Source: an uncultured Rhodospirillales bacterium
GTDB lineage: Bacteria > Pseudomonadota > Alphaproteobacteria > Acetobacterales > Acetobacteraceae
DNA length: 64,000 nucleotides
Assembly (NCBI GenBank): GCA_903835235.1
Contig: CAILMF010000081.1
Coordinates: forward strand, 62,001-126,000
Direction of reading: 5' to 3'
Positions 39,893-48,975 of the stretch are shown here, in pieces. How positions within the stretch are numbered: the first letter of the stretch is position 1; each line of letters begins with the position of its first letter. The notes below the pieces were generated by a model. It worked only from the letters and a program-made list of their open reading frames with translations, did not search any database and was not told the origin of the DNA. The position numbers and the translations under genes are program-made.

Positions 39893-40831
39893 ATGAACAT
39901 CCTGCCCAGCCCGCAACAGCTGCGCTACCTGCTGGCGCTGGCCGACCACGGCCATTTCGGCCGGGCCGCCGCCGCCTGCGCTGTCACGCAATCGACGCTG
40001 TCGGCCGGCATCATCGCGCTGGAACGCCAGCTGGACGCCGCCCTGCTGGAACGCAGCCAGGTCAAGCGGCCGATCTTCACCCCGCTGGGGCTGGAGGTGG
40101 TGGCGCGCGCCCGCGGCGCCTTGGCCAGCCTGGCCGCGGTGGCGGAGACGGTGGCGGCGGCGCGGGACCCGCTGACCGGCCCGCTGCGTCTGGGCGTCAT
40201 CCCCACCATCGGCCCCTTCCTGCTGCCGCAGCTGATGCCGACCCTGCGGGAGCGCTTTCCGCGCCTGAAGCTGTGGCTGCGCGAGGACCAGACCGAGCAC
40301 CTGGTGGAGGGGCTGGAGTCGGGCCGGCTGGACCTGCTGCTGCTGGCGCTGCCCTGCGCCTGTGGCCAGGCCGAAACCCTGCCAATTGCCGCCGACCCCT
40401 TCCTGGCGGCGTTGCCGGCGGGGCACCGGCTGGCGGCGCTGGAAACGGTGCCGGTCGCCGCCCTGGTGGCGGAACCGCTGCTGCTGCTGGAAGACGGCCA
40501 CTGCCTGCGTGAACACGCGCTGGACGCCTGCGGCCTGCCGAAATCCATGGGGCCGGTCGGCGGCGCCTCGGGCGAGGAGTTTGCCGCCACCAGCCTGCAT
40601 ACCCTGGTACAGATGGTCGCCAGCGGGCTGGGCGTGACCCTGCTGCCGAAGCTGGCGGTGGATAGCGGCGTGCTGAACGGCACCTCAGTGGTGGTGCGCC
40701 CCCTGGTCGGCGCCAATGGCACCACGCCGCCCGGCCGCACCCTGGCCCTGGCCTGGCGAGACCGCAGCCCGCGCGCGCCGGAGTTCCGCGGCCTGGCCCC
40801 GGCTATTGCGGCGGCCATCGCGGGTGGGTAA
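39893..40831 (+). CDS. oxyR: Peroxide-sensing LysR-family regulator OxyR
   Basis: A 312-residue LysR-type regulator. The N-terminal helix-turn-helix ([21 protein letters not shown]) is followed by the effector domain with C204 and C213 in [14 protein letters not shown], the same 9-residue spacing as the redox pair C199/C208 of E. coli OxyR. Oxidation of this pair by peroxide activates target promoters. Divergent to the rubrerythrin operon and 3 kb from ahpCD. The ATG at 39893 was chosen for alignment with the family. Confidence 0.93.
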   Translation: MNILPSPQQLRYLLALADHGHFGRAAAACAVTQSTLSAGIIALERQLDAALLERSQVKRPIFTPLGLEVVARARGALASLAAVAETVAAARDPLTGPLRLGVIPTIGPFLLPQLMPTLRERFPRLKLWLREDQTEHLVEGLESGRLDLLLLALPCACGQAETLPIAADPFLAALPAGHRLAALETVPVAALVAEPLLLLEDGHCLREHALDACGLPKSMGPVGGASGEEFAATSLHTLVQMVASGLGVTLLPKLAVDSGVLNGTSVVVRPLVGANGTTPPGRTLALAWRDRSPRAPEFRGLAPAIAAAIAGG

Positions 40832-40864
40832 ATGCGAATGTAACAGTGCCTGGGAACATTAGAC

Positions 40865-42097
40865 ATGGACGGTTTGACGGCCGAGCAACGCGCCCTGCGT
40901 GACCGGGCGCGCGAGTTGGCCCAGGAAGCCGCCGCCCAGGCCGCCGAGACCGACCGCACCGAGCAATATCCCTGGCCGATGGTCCGCCGCATGACCGAAG
41001 CCGGCTTCATGGGCATGACCTTGCCCAAGGCCTATGGCGGCCAGGGCGCCAGCTATTTCGACGCGGTGCTGGTCATCGAGGAGCTGGCCAAGGCCTGCGC
41101 CGTCTGCGGCCGCATCGCGGTGGAAGCCAATATGGGCGCGGTCGGCGCCGTGATGGCCTATGGCACCGAGGCGCAGAAGCGCCTGGCCGCCGAGCTGGTG
41201 CTGGCCGGGGACAAGCCCGCCATCTGCATCACCGAGCCTGAGGCCGGCAGCGCCGCGACCGACATGACCACCCGGGCGGTGAAGCAGGGCGACCACTGGG
41301 TCATCGACGGGGTGAAGCACTGGATCACCGGTGCCGGCATTTCCAAGCTGCACCTGATTTTTGCCCGCGCGATCGAGGACGGCCAGGACAAGGGCATCGC
41401 CGGGTTCCTGGTGGTCCGCAAGGAAGTGAACGACCCCGCCGGCCTGGTGGTGCATCACCGCCACCGCGCCATGGGGCTGCGCGGCATCCCCGAGGCCGAG
41501 GTGCGCTTCCAGGGGCTGGAGGTGCAGGACAACATGGTGCTGCGCGCGCCAGGCGGCTTCGCCCGCGGCTTCGCCAAGCTGATGGACGCCTATAATGGCC
41601 AGCGCGTCGGCGCCGCGACCGTGGCGCTGGGCATCGCCGCCGGCGCCTGGCAGCACGCGCTGGACTATGCCCAGAAGCGCCGCCAATTCGGCCGCCCCAT
41701 CGCCGAATTCCAGGGCGTGCACTGGGCGCTGGCCGACATGAGCATCAAGCTGGAAGCCGCCCGCGCCCTGGTGTGGAAGGCCGCGCGTTCCGCCGGCCCC
41801 GGCGGTTTCCCGGACCGCATGTTTGCCGCGCAAGCAAAAGTGCTGGCGGCGGATACCGGGGTGGAAGTGACGAACATGGCGCTGCAGGTCTGGGGCGCCC
41901 AGGGCTATTCGCGGGACAACCCCATGGAGCGCGCGGTGCGCGACGCCCGCATGTTCCCCATTGCCGGCGGCACCGCCCAGGTGCTGCGCACCCAGGTGGC
42001 GGAGCAGTTGCTGGCCCGCAAGCTGCCGCAGACGCGGGACGGCTTCACCAAGCTGGCGGCGGCGGCAGAACGGGCGCAGAAGCTGGCGGCGGAATAG
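40865..42097 (+). CDS. Acyl-CoA dehydrogenase-family protein lacking the usual catalytic glutamate
   Basis: A 410-residue protein with a normal acyl-CoA dehydrogenase fold: CITEPEAGSAATDM, HWITGAG, QKRRQFGRPIAEFQ and the C-terminal MERAVRDARM. Where short-chain enzymes have the catalytic Glu in YEGT, this one has G368 (IAGGTAQ). At the alternative position used by isovaleryl-CoA dehydrogenase it has Q246 (NGQR). I recall that 3-sulfinopropionyl-CoA desulfinases of this superfamily also have Gln at 246 plus a key Arg near 84; here R83 (CGRIAVEANMGAVG) is a candidate. Ordinary dehydrogenation therefore seems doubtful. It follows oxyR by 33 bases. Confidence 0.88.
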   Translation: MDGLTAEQRALRDRARELAQEAAAQAAETDRTEQYPWPMVRRMTEAGFMGMTLPKAYGGQGASYFDAVLVIEELAKACAVCGRIAVEANMGAVGAVMAYGTEAQKRLAAELVLAGDKPAICITEPEAGSAATDMTTRAVKQGDHWVIDGVKHWITGAGISKLHLIFARAIEDGQDKGIAGFLVVRKEVNDPAGLVVHHRHRAMGLRGIPEAEVRFQGLEVQDNMVLRAPGGFARGFAKLMDAYNGQRVGAATVALGIAAGAWQHALDYAQKRRQFGRPIAEFQGVHWALADMSIKLEAARALVWKAARSAGPGGFPDRMFAAQAKVLAADTGVEVTNMALQVWGAQGYSRDNPMERAVRDARMFPIAGGTAQVLRTQVAEQLLARKLPQTRDGFTKLAAAAERAQKLAAE

Positions 42098-42204
42098 GGT
42101 AGCTTTGCTGTCCCATTGAGGCAGCTATGTCATAACTGCTGTCCTTCCCGCCTGTTGCGCGGTATAGGCTCCTCAAGCAATCAATGGAAACAGAGCAGGG
42201 CGCC

Positions 42205-43281
42205 ATGACCACCGGTAATTTCCCCACCACCCTGACCACCACCCCCAAGCCCAGGCCGGCGGATGACGCCTTGAGCTTCGGCAAGGTGCTGACGGACCAC
42301 ATGTTCGTCATGGAATATGCCGAGGGGAAGGGCTGGCATTCGCCGCGCATCCAGCCCTACCAGCCCTTCAGCATGGACCCCGCGACGACCGTGCTGCACT
42401 ACGGCCAGGCGATCTTCGACGGCCTCAAGGCCTTCCGCGGCGATGACGGCCAGATCCGCCTGTTCCGCGCGGGGCGCCATGCCGAGCGGCTGAACATCTC
42501 GGCGCAGAAGATGTGCATCCCGGAGATGCCGGTGGACATCATCCGCCAGAGCTTCGACGCGCTGGTGGCGGTGGATGCCGATTGGGTGCCGCGCAAGCCG
42601 GGCACCGCGCTGTACCTGCGCCCCACCGTCATCGCCACCGACGTGATGCTGGGCGTGCACCCGTCGCACAACTACATCTACTTCCTGATCCTGTCCCCGG
42701 TGGGCAGCTACTACAAGGAAGGCGTGAAACCCGTGAAGATCCTGGCCTCGGACAAGCATGTCCGCGCCGTGCAGGGCGGCCTGGGCGAGGCCAAGACCGC
42801 GGCGAACTACGCCGCCAGCCTCTCCGGCCAGGCCGAGGCCGAGGCTGCCGGCTATACCCAGGTGCTGTGGCTGGACGGTGTGCATCGCAAGTACATCGAC
42901 GAAGTCGGCACCATGAACATCATGATCCGCATCGGCGACGAGGTGATCACCCCGCCGCTGGCCGGCACCATCCTGAACGGCGTGACCCGCGCTTCCTCCC
43001 TGCAGCTGATGCGCGACTGGGGGCTGAAGGTGACCGAGCGCGCCATCACCATCGACGAGGTGATGCAGGCCGGGCGCGACGGCACGCTGAAGGAGATGTG
43101 GGGCACCGGCACCGCCGCCGTGGTCAGCCCGGTGGGCACGCTGGGCTACAAGGGCGAGGACATCCTGATCAACGGCGGCGTCACCGGCGAGGTGACGCAG
43201 CGGCTGTACGACAACATCGTCGGCCTGCAATACGGCCGCAGCAACGACGCCCATGGCTGGATGAGCGTGGTGCCGGTGTAG
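42205..43281 (+). CDS. ilvE: Branched-chain amino acid aminotransferase
   Basis: A 358-residue fold-type IV PLP aminotransferase that makes or degrades Leu, Ile and Val. The PLP lysine is K197 (GLGEAKTAANYA); RPTVIATDVMLGV, EVGTMNIM and GTGTAAVVSPVG are conserved. It is of the long BCAT type with HYGQAIFDGLKAFR. The ATG at 42205 has an AGGG ribosome site and matches family N termini; an ATG at 42184 adds seven residues. Transcribed alone. Confidence 0.93.
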   Translation: MTTGNFPTTLTTTPKPRPADDALSFGKVLTDHMFVMEYAEGKGWHSPRIQPYQPFSMDPATTVLHYGQAIFDGLKAFRGDDGQIRLFRAGRHAERLNISAQKMCIPEMPVDIIRQSFDALVAVDADWVPRKPGTALYLRPTVIATDVMLGVHPSHNYIYFLILSPVGSYYKEGVKPVKILASDKHVRAVQGGLGEAKTAANYAASLSGQAEAEAAGYTQVLWLDGVHRKYIDEVGTMNIMIRIGDEVITPPLAGTILNGVTRASSLQLMRDWGLKVTERAITIDEVMQAGRDGTLKEMWGTGTAAVVSPVGTLGYKGEDILINGGVTGEVTQRLYDNIVGLQYGRSNDAHGWMSVVPV

Positions 43282-43338
43282 CTTCGCCCTCGGGCGCCAG
43301 GCTCGGCCTGGTGCCGCAGGAGCAAGGGTCGCAAGGGC

Positions 43339-43361
43339 AGGGGGCGCTTCGGGCGCCCTCT
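43339..43361. terminator. Hairpin between convergent ilvE and cupin genes
   Basis: AGGGGGCGC (43339) and GCGCCCTCT (ending 43361) form a 9-base stem with one G-T pair. It lies between two convergent genes, so it can serve both, although the following run of T is short (CTGTTC). Confidence 0.5.
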
Positions 43362-43368
43362 GTTCAAT

Positions 43369-43881
43369 TCAGGCCTTGGGCGCCGGATGGGTGGGGTCCA
43401 CCCAGTGCACTTCCTCCACCGCCTCGGCCGGCTCGATGTCGAGGTTGACCGCCACCGCCTCATTGTCCGAACGCACCAGCACGCAGCGCAGTACCTCGTC
43501 GGCGCTGGCGTTGATCTCCTGGTGCGGCACATAGGGCGGCACGAAGATGAAGTCGCCCGGCCCGGCTTCGGCGGTGAACTCCAGCTTCTCGCCCCAGCGC
43601 ATCCGCGCGCGGCCACTGACGATGAAGATCACGCTCTCCAGGTGGCCGTGGTGATGCGCGCCGGTCTTCGCGTTGGCGTGGATATGCACCGTGCCGGCCC
43701 ACAGCTTCTGCGCGCCCACGCGGGCGGCATTGATCGCGGCGGCGCGGTTCATCCCAGGGGTCTGTGCGGTGTTGGTGTCCAGCTGGTCGCCGGGGATCAC
43801 GCGGACGCCGCTGTGCTTCCAGCCATCGGGCGGGGCTTCGTGCGCCACGGGGTGTTGGTGGTCGTGGCCGTCATGCGGCAT
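43369..43881 (-). CDS. Cupin-domain protein
   Basis: A 170-residue single-domain cupin. The metal motif is [18 protein letters not shown], and the second motif is [17 protein letters not shown]. The N terminus is histidine-rich ([12 protein letters not shown]). Cupins of this kind are often dioxygenases, isomerases or binding proteins; the role is unknown. The ATG at 43881 was preferred to one ten codons upstream. It is divergent from rpmJ. Confidence 0.88.
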   Translation of the reverse strand: MPHDGHDHQHPVAHEAPPDGWKHSGVRVIPGDQLDTNTAQTPGMNRAAAINAARVGAQKLWAGTVHIHANAKTGAHHHGHLESVIFIVSGRARMRWGEKLEFTAEAGPGDFIFVPPYVPHQEINASADEVLRCVLVRSDNEAVAVNLDIEPAEAVEEVHWVDPTHPAPKA

Positions 43882-43930
43882 GGCTGCGTTCCTCGTCTCG
43901 GGGCGGTGCATGTGGCGCAGCCCAGCACGG

Positions 43931-43959
43931 TTGACAATCCCGCCCCTGAACCGTACACG
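43931..43959 (+). promoter_or_regulatory. Candidate promoter of rpmJ
   Basis: TTGACA at 43931-43936 followed after 17 bases by TACACG at 43954-43959, about 30 bases before the rpmJ start. The -35 is a perfect consensus. Confidence 0.5.
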
Positions 43960-43986
43960 CCCCCCCTTCTCAACGGGTTCAGTAAG

Positions 43987-44112
43987 ATGAAGATCCGCAA
44001 CAGCCTGAAGTCTGCCAAGACGCGCGACAAGAACTGCGTGGTGGTTCGCCGCCGCGGCCGTATCTACGTGCTGAACAAGAAGAACCCGCGCTTGAAGGCC
44101 CGCCAGGGCTGA
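43987..44112 (+). CDS. rpmJ: 50S ribosomal protein L36 (bL36)
   Basis: A 41-residue, strongly basic ribosomal protein ([35 protein letters not shown]). It has a single cysteine, so it is the zinc-free form common in alphaproteobacteria. It has its own promoter and a strong terminator. Confidence 0.97.
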   Translation: MKIRNSLKSAKTRDKNCVVVRRRGRIYVLNKKNPRLKARQG

Positions 44113-44156
44113 AGCCACGTCCTGGCCACCTGGCCAGGTACAGGTTCGCCGAAATC

Positions 44157-44187
44157 GCCGCCATGGCCCCCGCCATGGCGGCTTTTT
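44157..44187 (+). terminator. Rho-independent terminator of rpmJ
   Basis: GCCGCCATGGC and its exact inverse (11-base stem, loop of four C) followed by TTTTT. Upstream at 44121-44138 a second perfect hairpin, CCTGGCCA-CC-TGGCCAGG, is present. Confidence 0.9.
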
Positions 44188-44200
44188 CTGTTTGCGGCGC

Positions 44201-44566
44201 TCAGTTGCGCGGCGTCAGAATCTCGGTGCCCACGCCGGCGCCGATGGTCCAGTAGCCGCTGAGCTTGCCGTCGCGCTGCACCTCATAGGTGGCGACGCCA
44301 ACCTGGCCGTTGGTGGAATAGCCCACCGCCAGCACGCCGCTTTGGATGACGCCGACGCCCTGGACGAGCAATTCGCCGATCTGCCAGGCCACCAACCAGG
44401 CATTGCCGCTGCCGACCCGCATTTCCAGCATGCCCTGATAGGTGGTCCCATCGGGGTTCTGCCCCTCGACGGTGTACAGCCCCTCTCGCAACTGGGCGGC
44501 AGCGGGCAGCGGCAGGGCCGCGGCCAGGCCGCAGGCGAGCAGGCAGGCAAGGAGAATTCGGCGCAT
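44201..44566 (-). CDS. Small secreted protein of unknown function
   Basis: A 121-residue protein with a clear signal peptide (MRRILLACLLACGLAAALPL, cleavage near AAAQL). The mature part is beta-rich: GLYTVEGQNPDGTTYQG, VAWQIGELLVQGVGVI, VATYEVQRDGKLSGYWTI and GTEIL. This G-Y-x-V-x-G-x-N-P pattern occurs in alphaproteobacterial proteins sometimes labelled fibronectin-binding; I do not regard that function as shown. The ATG at 44566 is at the signal peptide. It is divergent from glcD. Confidence 0.75.
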   Translation of the reverse strand: MRRILLACLLACGLAAALPLPAAAQLREGLYTVEGQNPDGTTYQGMLEMRVGSGNAWLVAWQIGELLVQGVGVIQSGVLAVGYSTNGQVGVATYEVQRDGKLSGYWTIGAGVGTEILTPRN

Positions 44567-44703
44567 GTTTGGTTTCCGTAGTGAAATCGCCGGCAGCCTG
44601 CCGCGCCAGGGCGTCCACGGCAACCGCTTCATGCAGACACCGCTTGCCGAATGGCCGCCGCGGCCCGACATTCCCCCCGTCTGAGTGTTGGAGCGGCACC
44701 GCC

Positions 44704-46164
44704 ATGATCCCCCTACCGGCCCCGAAGCCCGAAGTGCTGGCCCGCCGCGCACAGATCGTGGCGGCGCTGCAGGCGATCATCCCCGGCGATGGCGTGATCA
44801 GCGAGGCGCTGCGGCTGAAGCCGTATGAGACCGACGGCCTGTCGGCCTATCGGCAGCCGCCGCTGGCGGTGGTGCTGCCCAGCAGCACGGAGCAGGTGGC
44901 CGCGGTGCTGAAATACTGCAACGCCCATGGCGTGCGCGTGGTGCCGCGCGGCGCCGGCACCAGCCTCTCCGGCGGGGCGCTGCCGCTGGCGGATGCCGTT
45001 GTCATGGGCCTGATGCGGATGAACCACATCAAGCAGGTGGACTATGAGAACCGCCTGGCGGTGGTGGAGGCCGGCGTCACCAACCTCGGCATCACCAAGC
45101 ATGTGGAAGCCGACGGCTTCTTCTACGCGCCCGATCCTTCCAGCCAGCTGGCCTGCATGATCGGCGGCAATGTCATGATGAACTCGGGCGGCGCGCATTG
45201 CCTGAAGTACGGCGTCACCGCGAACAACCTGCTGGGCCTGACCTTCGTGACCATCGAGGGCGAGGTGGTGCAGATCGGCGGCACCTATCTGGACGCGCCT
45301 GGCTATGACTGGCTCGGCATCATCACCGGCAGCGAGGGGCAGCTGGGCGTCGTCACCGAAGTGACCGTCCGCATCCTGCGCGGGCCGGAAGGCGCGCGGG
45401 CCATGCTGGCGGCGTTCGATTCCATCGAGGTCGCGGGCCAGGCGGTGGACGCCATCATCGGCAGCGGCATCATACCAGTTGCGCTGGAGTTCATGGATCG
45501 GCCCTGCATCCATGCCTGCGAAGCCTTCGCCCATGCCGGCTACCCGCTGGACGCGGAAGCGATGCTGATCATCGAGGTCGAGGGCAATGTCGAGGAGCAG
45601 GACCGCCTGCTCGGCTGGATCAAGCAGATCTGCAACCGCTTCAACCCGATCAGCCTGAAGGTCGCGGAAACGGCGGAGGAATCGCTGGCGATCTGGAAGG
45701 GCCGCAAGGGCGCCTTCGGGGCGGTCGGGCGCATCAGCCCGGACTACCTCTGCATGGACGGCACCATCCCGACCGGGGAGTTGCCCTTCGTGCTGAAGCG
45801 CATCGGCGAGATGAGCGCCAGCTACGGCCTGCAGGTGGCCAATGTGTTCCACGCCGGCGACGGCAACCTGCATCCCCTCATCATGTTCGACGCCAACAAC
45901 GAGGCCAGCTTCCACGCGGCCGAGAATTTCGGCGCCGATATCCTGAAGCTCTGCGTCGAGGTCGGCGGCTGCCTGACCGGCGAACACGGCGTCGGCATCG
46001 AGAAGCGCGACCTGATGCCGGTGCAGTTCAGCCCGCTGGAGCTGGACCAGATGCGCGGCATCAAGGGCGCCTTCGACCCGCAATGGCTGCTGAACCCGGC
46101 AAAGGTCTTCCCGCTGGAAGGCAACCCGATCTTCGCCACCATCCCGGTGCTGAACGCAGCATGA
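44704..46164 (+). CDS. glcD: Glycolate oxidase FAD subunit
   Basis: A 486-residue FAD-linked oxidase (FAD_binding_4 plus FAD-oxidase C domain). VVPRGAGTSLSGGALPLADAV is the FAD phosphate region, and FHAGDGNLHPLIMFD and GGCLTGEHGVGIEKRDLM are the C-terminal signatures. It oxidises glycolate to glyoxylate together with GlcE and GlcF. The ATG at 44704 fits the family; the open frame upstream does not. First gene of glcDEF. Confidence 0.94.
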   Translation: MIPLPAPKPEVLARRAQIVAALQAIIPGDGVISEALRLKPYETDGLSAYRQPPLAVVLPSSTEQVAAVLKYCNAHGVRVVPRGAGTSLSGGALPLADAVVMGLMRMNHIKQVDYENRLAVVEAGVTNLGITKHVEADGFFYAPDPSSQLACMIGGNVMMNSGGAHCLKYGVTANNLLGLTFVTIEGEVVQIGGTYLDAPGYDWLGIITGSEGQLGVVTEVTVRILRGPEGARAMLAAFDSIEVAGQAVDAIIGSGIIPVALEFMDRPCIHACEAFAHAGYPLDAEAMLIIEVEGNVEEQDRLLGWIKQICNRFNPISLKVAETAEESLAIWKGRKGAFGAVGRISPDYLCMDGTIPTGELPFVLKRIGEMSASYGLQVANVFHAGDGNLHPLIMFDANNEASFHAAENFGADILKLCVEVGGCLTGEHGVGIEKRDLMPVQFSPLELDQMRGIKGAFDPQWLLNPAKVFPLEGNPIFATIPVLNAA

Positions 46165-46219
46165 GCACCACCGATTCACGCTTCCGGGCCATGCGGCCCT
46201 CCGGCGATCGGGGGCGGGC

Positions 46220-47401
46220 ATGACCATGCTCGGCTCCACCTACGTCCCGAAATCCGAGGATGCGCTGGCTGCCACCGTCGCCACCGCCATGGTCATGGGC
46301 GAGAAGCTGGCCATCGAGGGTAATGGCAGCAAGCGCGCCCTGCTGCGCCCGGTGCAGGCCACCCGCAGCATCAGCGTGCGCGGCCTTACCGGCATCACGC
46401 TGTACCACCCGACCGAACTGATCATCTCCGCCCGCGCCGGCACGCCCCTGCCGGAGATCGAGGCCGCGCTGGCGGAAAAGGGCCAGCACCTGATCGCGGA
46501 GCCACCGGACCTGGCCGCGCTGTTCGGCAGCAGCCGCCCCGCGACCATCGGCGGCATCGTCGCCACCAACCTGTCCGGCCCGCGCCGCATCGCCTGGGGC
46601 GCCATGCGCGACCACGTCATGGGCATCCGCGCGGTGAACGGGAAGGGTGAGATTTTCCGCAGCGGCGGCCGGGTGCTGAAGAACGTGACCGGGCTGGACC
46701 TCTGCAAGCTGCTCACTGGCAGCCACGGTACGCTCGGCGTCATCACCGAAGTCACGCTGAAGGTGCTGCCGGCGCCCAAGGCCACCGGCACCGTCAGCAT
46801 CCGCGTGGCCACGCTTGAGCAGGGCATCGCTGCGCTTTCCGCCGGCCTCGGCAGCCCGTTCAGCGTCACTGGCGCGGCGCTGCTGCCGGAGGGTGATGGC
46901 GGCATTGCCCATCTGCGAATCGAGGACTTCGAGGAGAGCGTCGCCTATCGCTGCGGCAAGCTGCGCGACGACATGGCCCGCTTCGGCGAGGCCAGCATCG
47001 CCATGGACACCCAGGCGCTGTGGCAGGGCATCCGCGATGCCGAGCCGCTGGGCGCGGAACCGGAGGACGCCATCTGGCGCGTCTCGGTCCAGCCCAGCGC
47101 CGCACCTGGCGTGGTCGCCAGCCTGCGCGCGGCCGGCGGCAGCAAGTTCCTGCTGGACTGGGGCGGTGGCCTGGTCTGGGTCGCCGCCCCTGCCAGCGAG
47201 GCAGCGCACCAGGCCGTGGTCACCGCGGCGCTGGCGGCCCAGGGCAGCTTCACCCTGTTCCGCGCGCCGGAAGCGCTGCGCGGCAGTGTCGCGGTCATGC
47301 CGGACGAATTGCCCGCGCTGGCGGCCATCGCGCGGCGCGTGAAGGCGGTGATGGACCCCGCCGGCCTGCTCAACCCCGGTCGCATGCGTGCCGGCCAGTA
47401 A
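46220..47401 (+). CDS. glcE: Glycolate oxidase FAD-binding subunit
   Basis: A 393-residue second FAD-domain subunit. LAIEGNGSKRALLRP, ATIGGIVATNLSGPRRIAWG and VLKNVTGLDLCKLLTGSHGTLGVI are the typical blocks. It lacks the C-terminal signature of GlcD, as expected. The start is one of two neighbouring ATGs (46220 or 46226), after a 55-base gap from glcD. Confidence 0.93.
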   Translation: MTMLGSTYVPKSEDALAATVATAMVMGEKLAIEGNGSKRALLRPVQATRSISVRGLTGITLYHPTELIISARAGTPLPEIEAALAEKGQHLIAEPPDLAALFGSSRPATIGGIVATNLSGPRRIAWGAMRDHVMGIRAVNGKGEIFRSGGRVLKNVTGLDLCKLLTGSHGTLGVITEVTLKVLPAPKATGTVSIRVATLEQGIAALSAGLGSPFSVTGAALLPEGDGGIAHLRIEDFEESVAYRCGKLRDDMARFGEASIAMDTQALWQGIRDAEPLGAEPEDAIWRVSVQPSAAPGVVASLRAAGGSKFLLDWGGGLVWVAAPASEAAHQAVVTAALAAQGSFTLFRAPEALRGSVAVMPDELPALAAIARRVKAVMDPAGLLNPGRMRAGQ

Positions 47402-47418
47402 CGGATAGCTGATCCTCC

Positions 47419-48738
47419 ATGCAAACGACCTTCACGGCCGAGCAGCTGAAGGATTCCGCCACGCGCGAATCCAACACCATCCTGCGCACCTGCGTGCATT
47501 GCGGCTTCTGCACCGCCACCTGCCCCACCTTCCAGCTGCTGGGCGATGAGCTGGACAGCCCGCGCGGCCGCATCTACCTGATCAAGGACATGCTGGAGAG
47601 TGGCCGCCCCGCCACCGAGGAAGTGGTCCGCCATGTGGACCGCTGCCTGTCCTGCCTCAGCTGCATGACCACCTGCCCGAGCGGCGTGAACTACATGCAC
47701 CTGGTGGACCACGCCCGGCACTACATCGAGGAGACCTACCAGCGCCCTCTGGGCGAACGCCTGCTGCGCGGCGTGCTGGCCTTCGTGCTGCCCAAGCCCG
47801 GCCGCTTCCGCCTGGCGCTGAAAGGTGCCGCGCTGGCCCGCCCCTTCACCGCGCTGTTGCCGGCCGGCATGTTCAAGACCCGCGTGCGCGCCATGCTGAA
47901 GCTGGCGCCGAAGCAATTGCCGCCGCCGGACCCGATGCAGGACGCGCAGACCCACAAGGCCCTGGGCGAAAAGCGCGGCCGCGTGGCGCTGCTGACCGGT
48001 TGTGCCCAGCAGGTGTTGGACCCCGGCATCAATGCCGCCACCATCCGCCTGCTGACCCGAATGGGGATCGAGGTGGTGATCCCCCGCGGCCAGGGCTGCT
48101 GCGGCGCGCTGACCCACCATATGGGCCAGACGCCCCGCGCCATGGACAGCGCCCGCGCCAACCTGCGCGCCTGGGACCGGGAGATGCAGCGCGGTGGCCT
48201 GGACGCCGTGGTCATCAATGCCAGCGGCTGCGGCACCACGGTGAAGGATTACGGCTTCATGTTCCGCGACGAGAAGCCGAAGTGGAAGGAACGCGCCGAG
48301 CGGGTCTCCGCCCTGGCGATGGACATCACCGAGGTGCTGGCGAAGTTCAACTACGCGCCGACCCGCGCCGCGCCCGGCCTGACGGTTGCCTATCACAGCG
48401 CGTGCTCGCTCCAGCACGGCCAAAAGATCACTGCGCTGCCCAAGCAGTTGCTCACCAAGGCCGGCTTCACGGTGAAGGAACCGGCCGAGGGACACCTGTG
48501 CTGCGGCAGCGCCGGCACCTACAACCTGATGCAGCCCGAGATCGCCGGCCAGCTGAAGGAGCGCAAGCTGGCCAACCTGAACCGCACCGGCGCGCAGTTG
48601 ATCGCCGCCGGCAATATCGGCTGCCTGACCCAGCTGGGCGACGGCGCCCTGCCCACCGCGCATACGGTGGAGCTGCTGGACTGGATGGCCGGCGGGCCGG
48701 AGCCGGCCGCCATCACGCAGGCCCGCCAGCCGGCCTGA
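47419..48738 (+). CDS. glcF: Glycolate oxidase iron-sulfur subunit
   Basis: A 439-residue Fe-S subunit. Two [4Fe-4S] motifs, CVHCGFCTATCPTF and CLSCLSCMTTCPSG, are at about residues 25-95. Two CCG regions follow, RGQGCCGALTHH and EGHLCCGSAGTYNL. It passes electrons from GlcD/E to the membrane quinone pool. 17 bases after glcE. No glcC regulator or malate synthase gene is adjacent. Confidence 0.95.
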   Translation: MQTTFTAEQLKDSATRESNTILRTCVHCGFCTATCPTFQLLGDELDSPRGRIYLIKDMLESGRPATEEVVRHVDRCLSCLSCMTTCPSGVNYMHLVDHARHYIEETYQRPLGERLLRGVLAFVLPKPGRFRLALKGAALARPFTALLPAGMFKTRVRAMLKLAPKQLPPPDPMQDAQTHKALGEKRGRVALLTGCAQQVLDPGINAATIRLLTRMGIEVVIPRGQGCCGALTHHMGQTPRAMDSARANLRAWDREMQRGGLDAVVINASGCGTTVKDYGFMFRDEKPKWKERAERVSALAMDITEVLAKFNYAPTRAAPGLTVAYHSACSLQHGQKITALPKQLLTKAGFTVKEPAEGHLCCGSAGTYNLMQPEIAGQLKERKLANLNRTGAQLIAAGNIGCLTQLGDGALPTAHTVELLDWMAGGPEPAAITQARQPA

Positions 48739-48756
48739 GGCCGGACGTGCCAGCCT

Positions 48757-48846
48757 GCCGCGGGCCGGTCGCGCCAGTGGGCCGCGGGCCGGTCGCGCCA
48801 GTGGGCCGCGGGCCGGTCGCGCCAGTGGGCCGCGGGCCGGTCGCGA
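48757..48846. repeat. 24-base tandem repeat downstream of glcF
   Basis: Three identical 24-base units (48757, 48781, 48805) and three-quarters of a fourth (48829-48846). Each unit reads GCCGCGGGCCGG followed by TCGCGCCAGTGG. It begins 19 bases after the glcF stop. The rest of 48739-48975 shows no gene. Confidence 0.95.
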
Positions 48847-48975
48847 CTGCGTGAACAACCCCCGCGCGGGTAGCACTTCACGCGTTCGTGCTTGACGCGG
48901 GGTGCCGGCCCCGGTTCGATCCAGCCCAATGCAGGATGAAGGCCAGCACGGCCTTCGCCAGGGCGGGGGTTGGGC

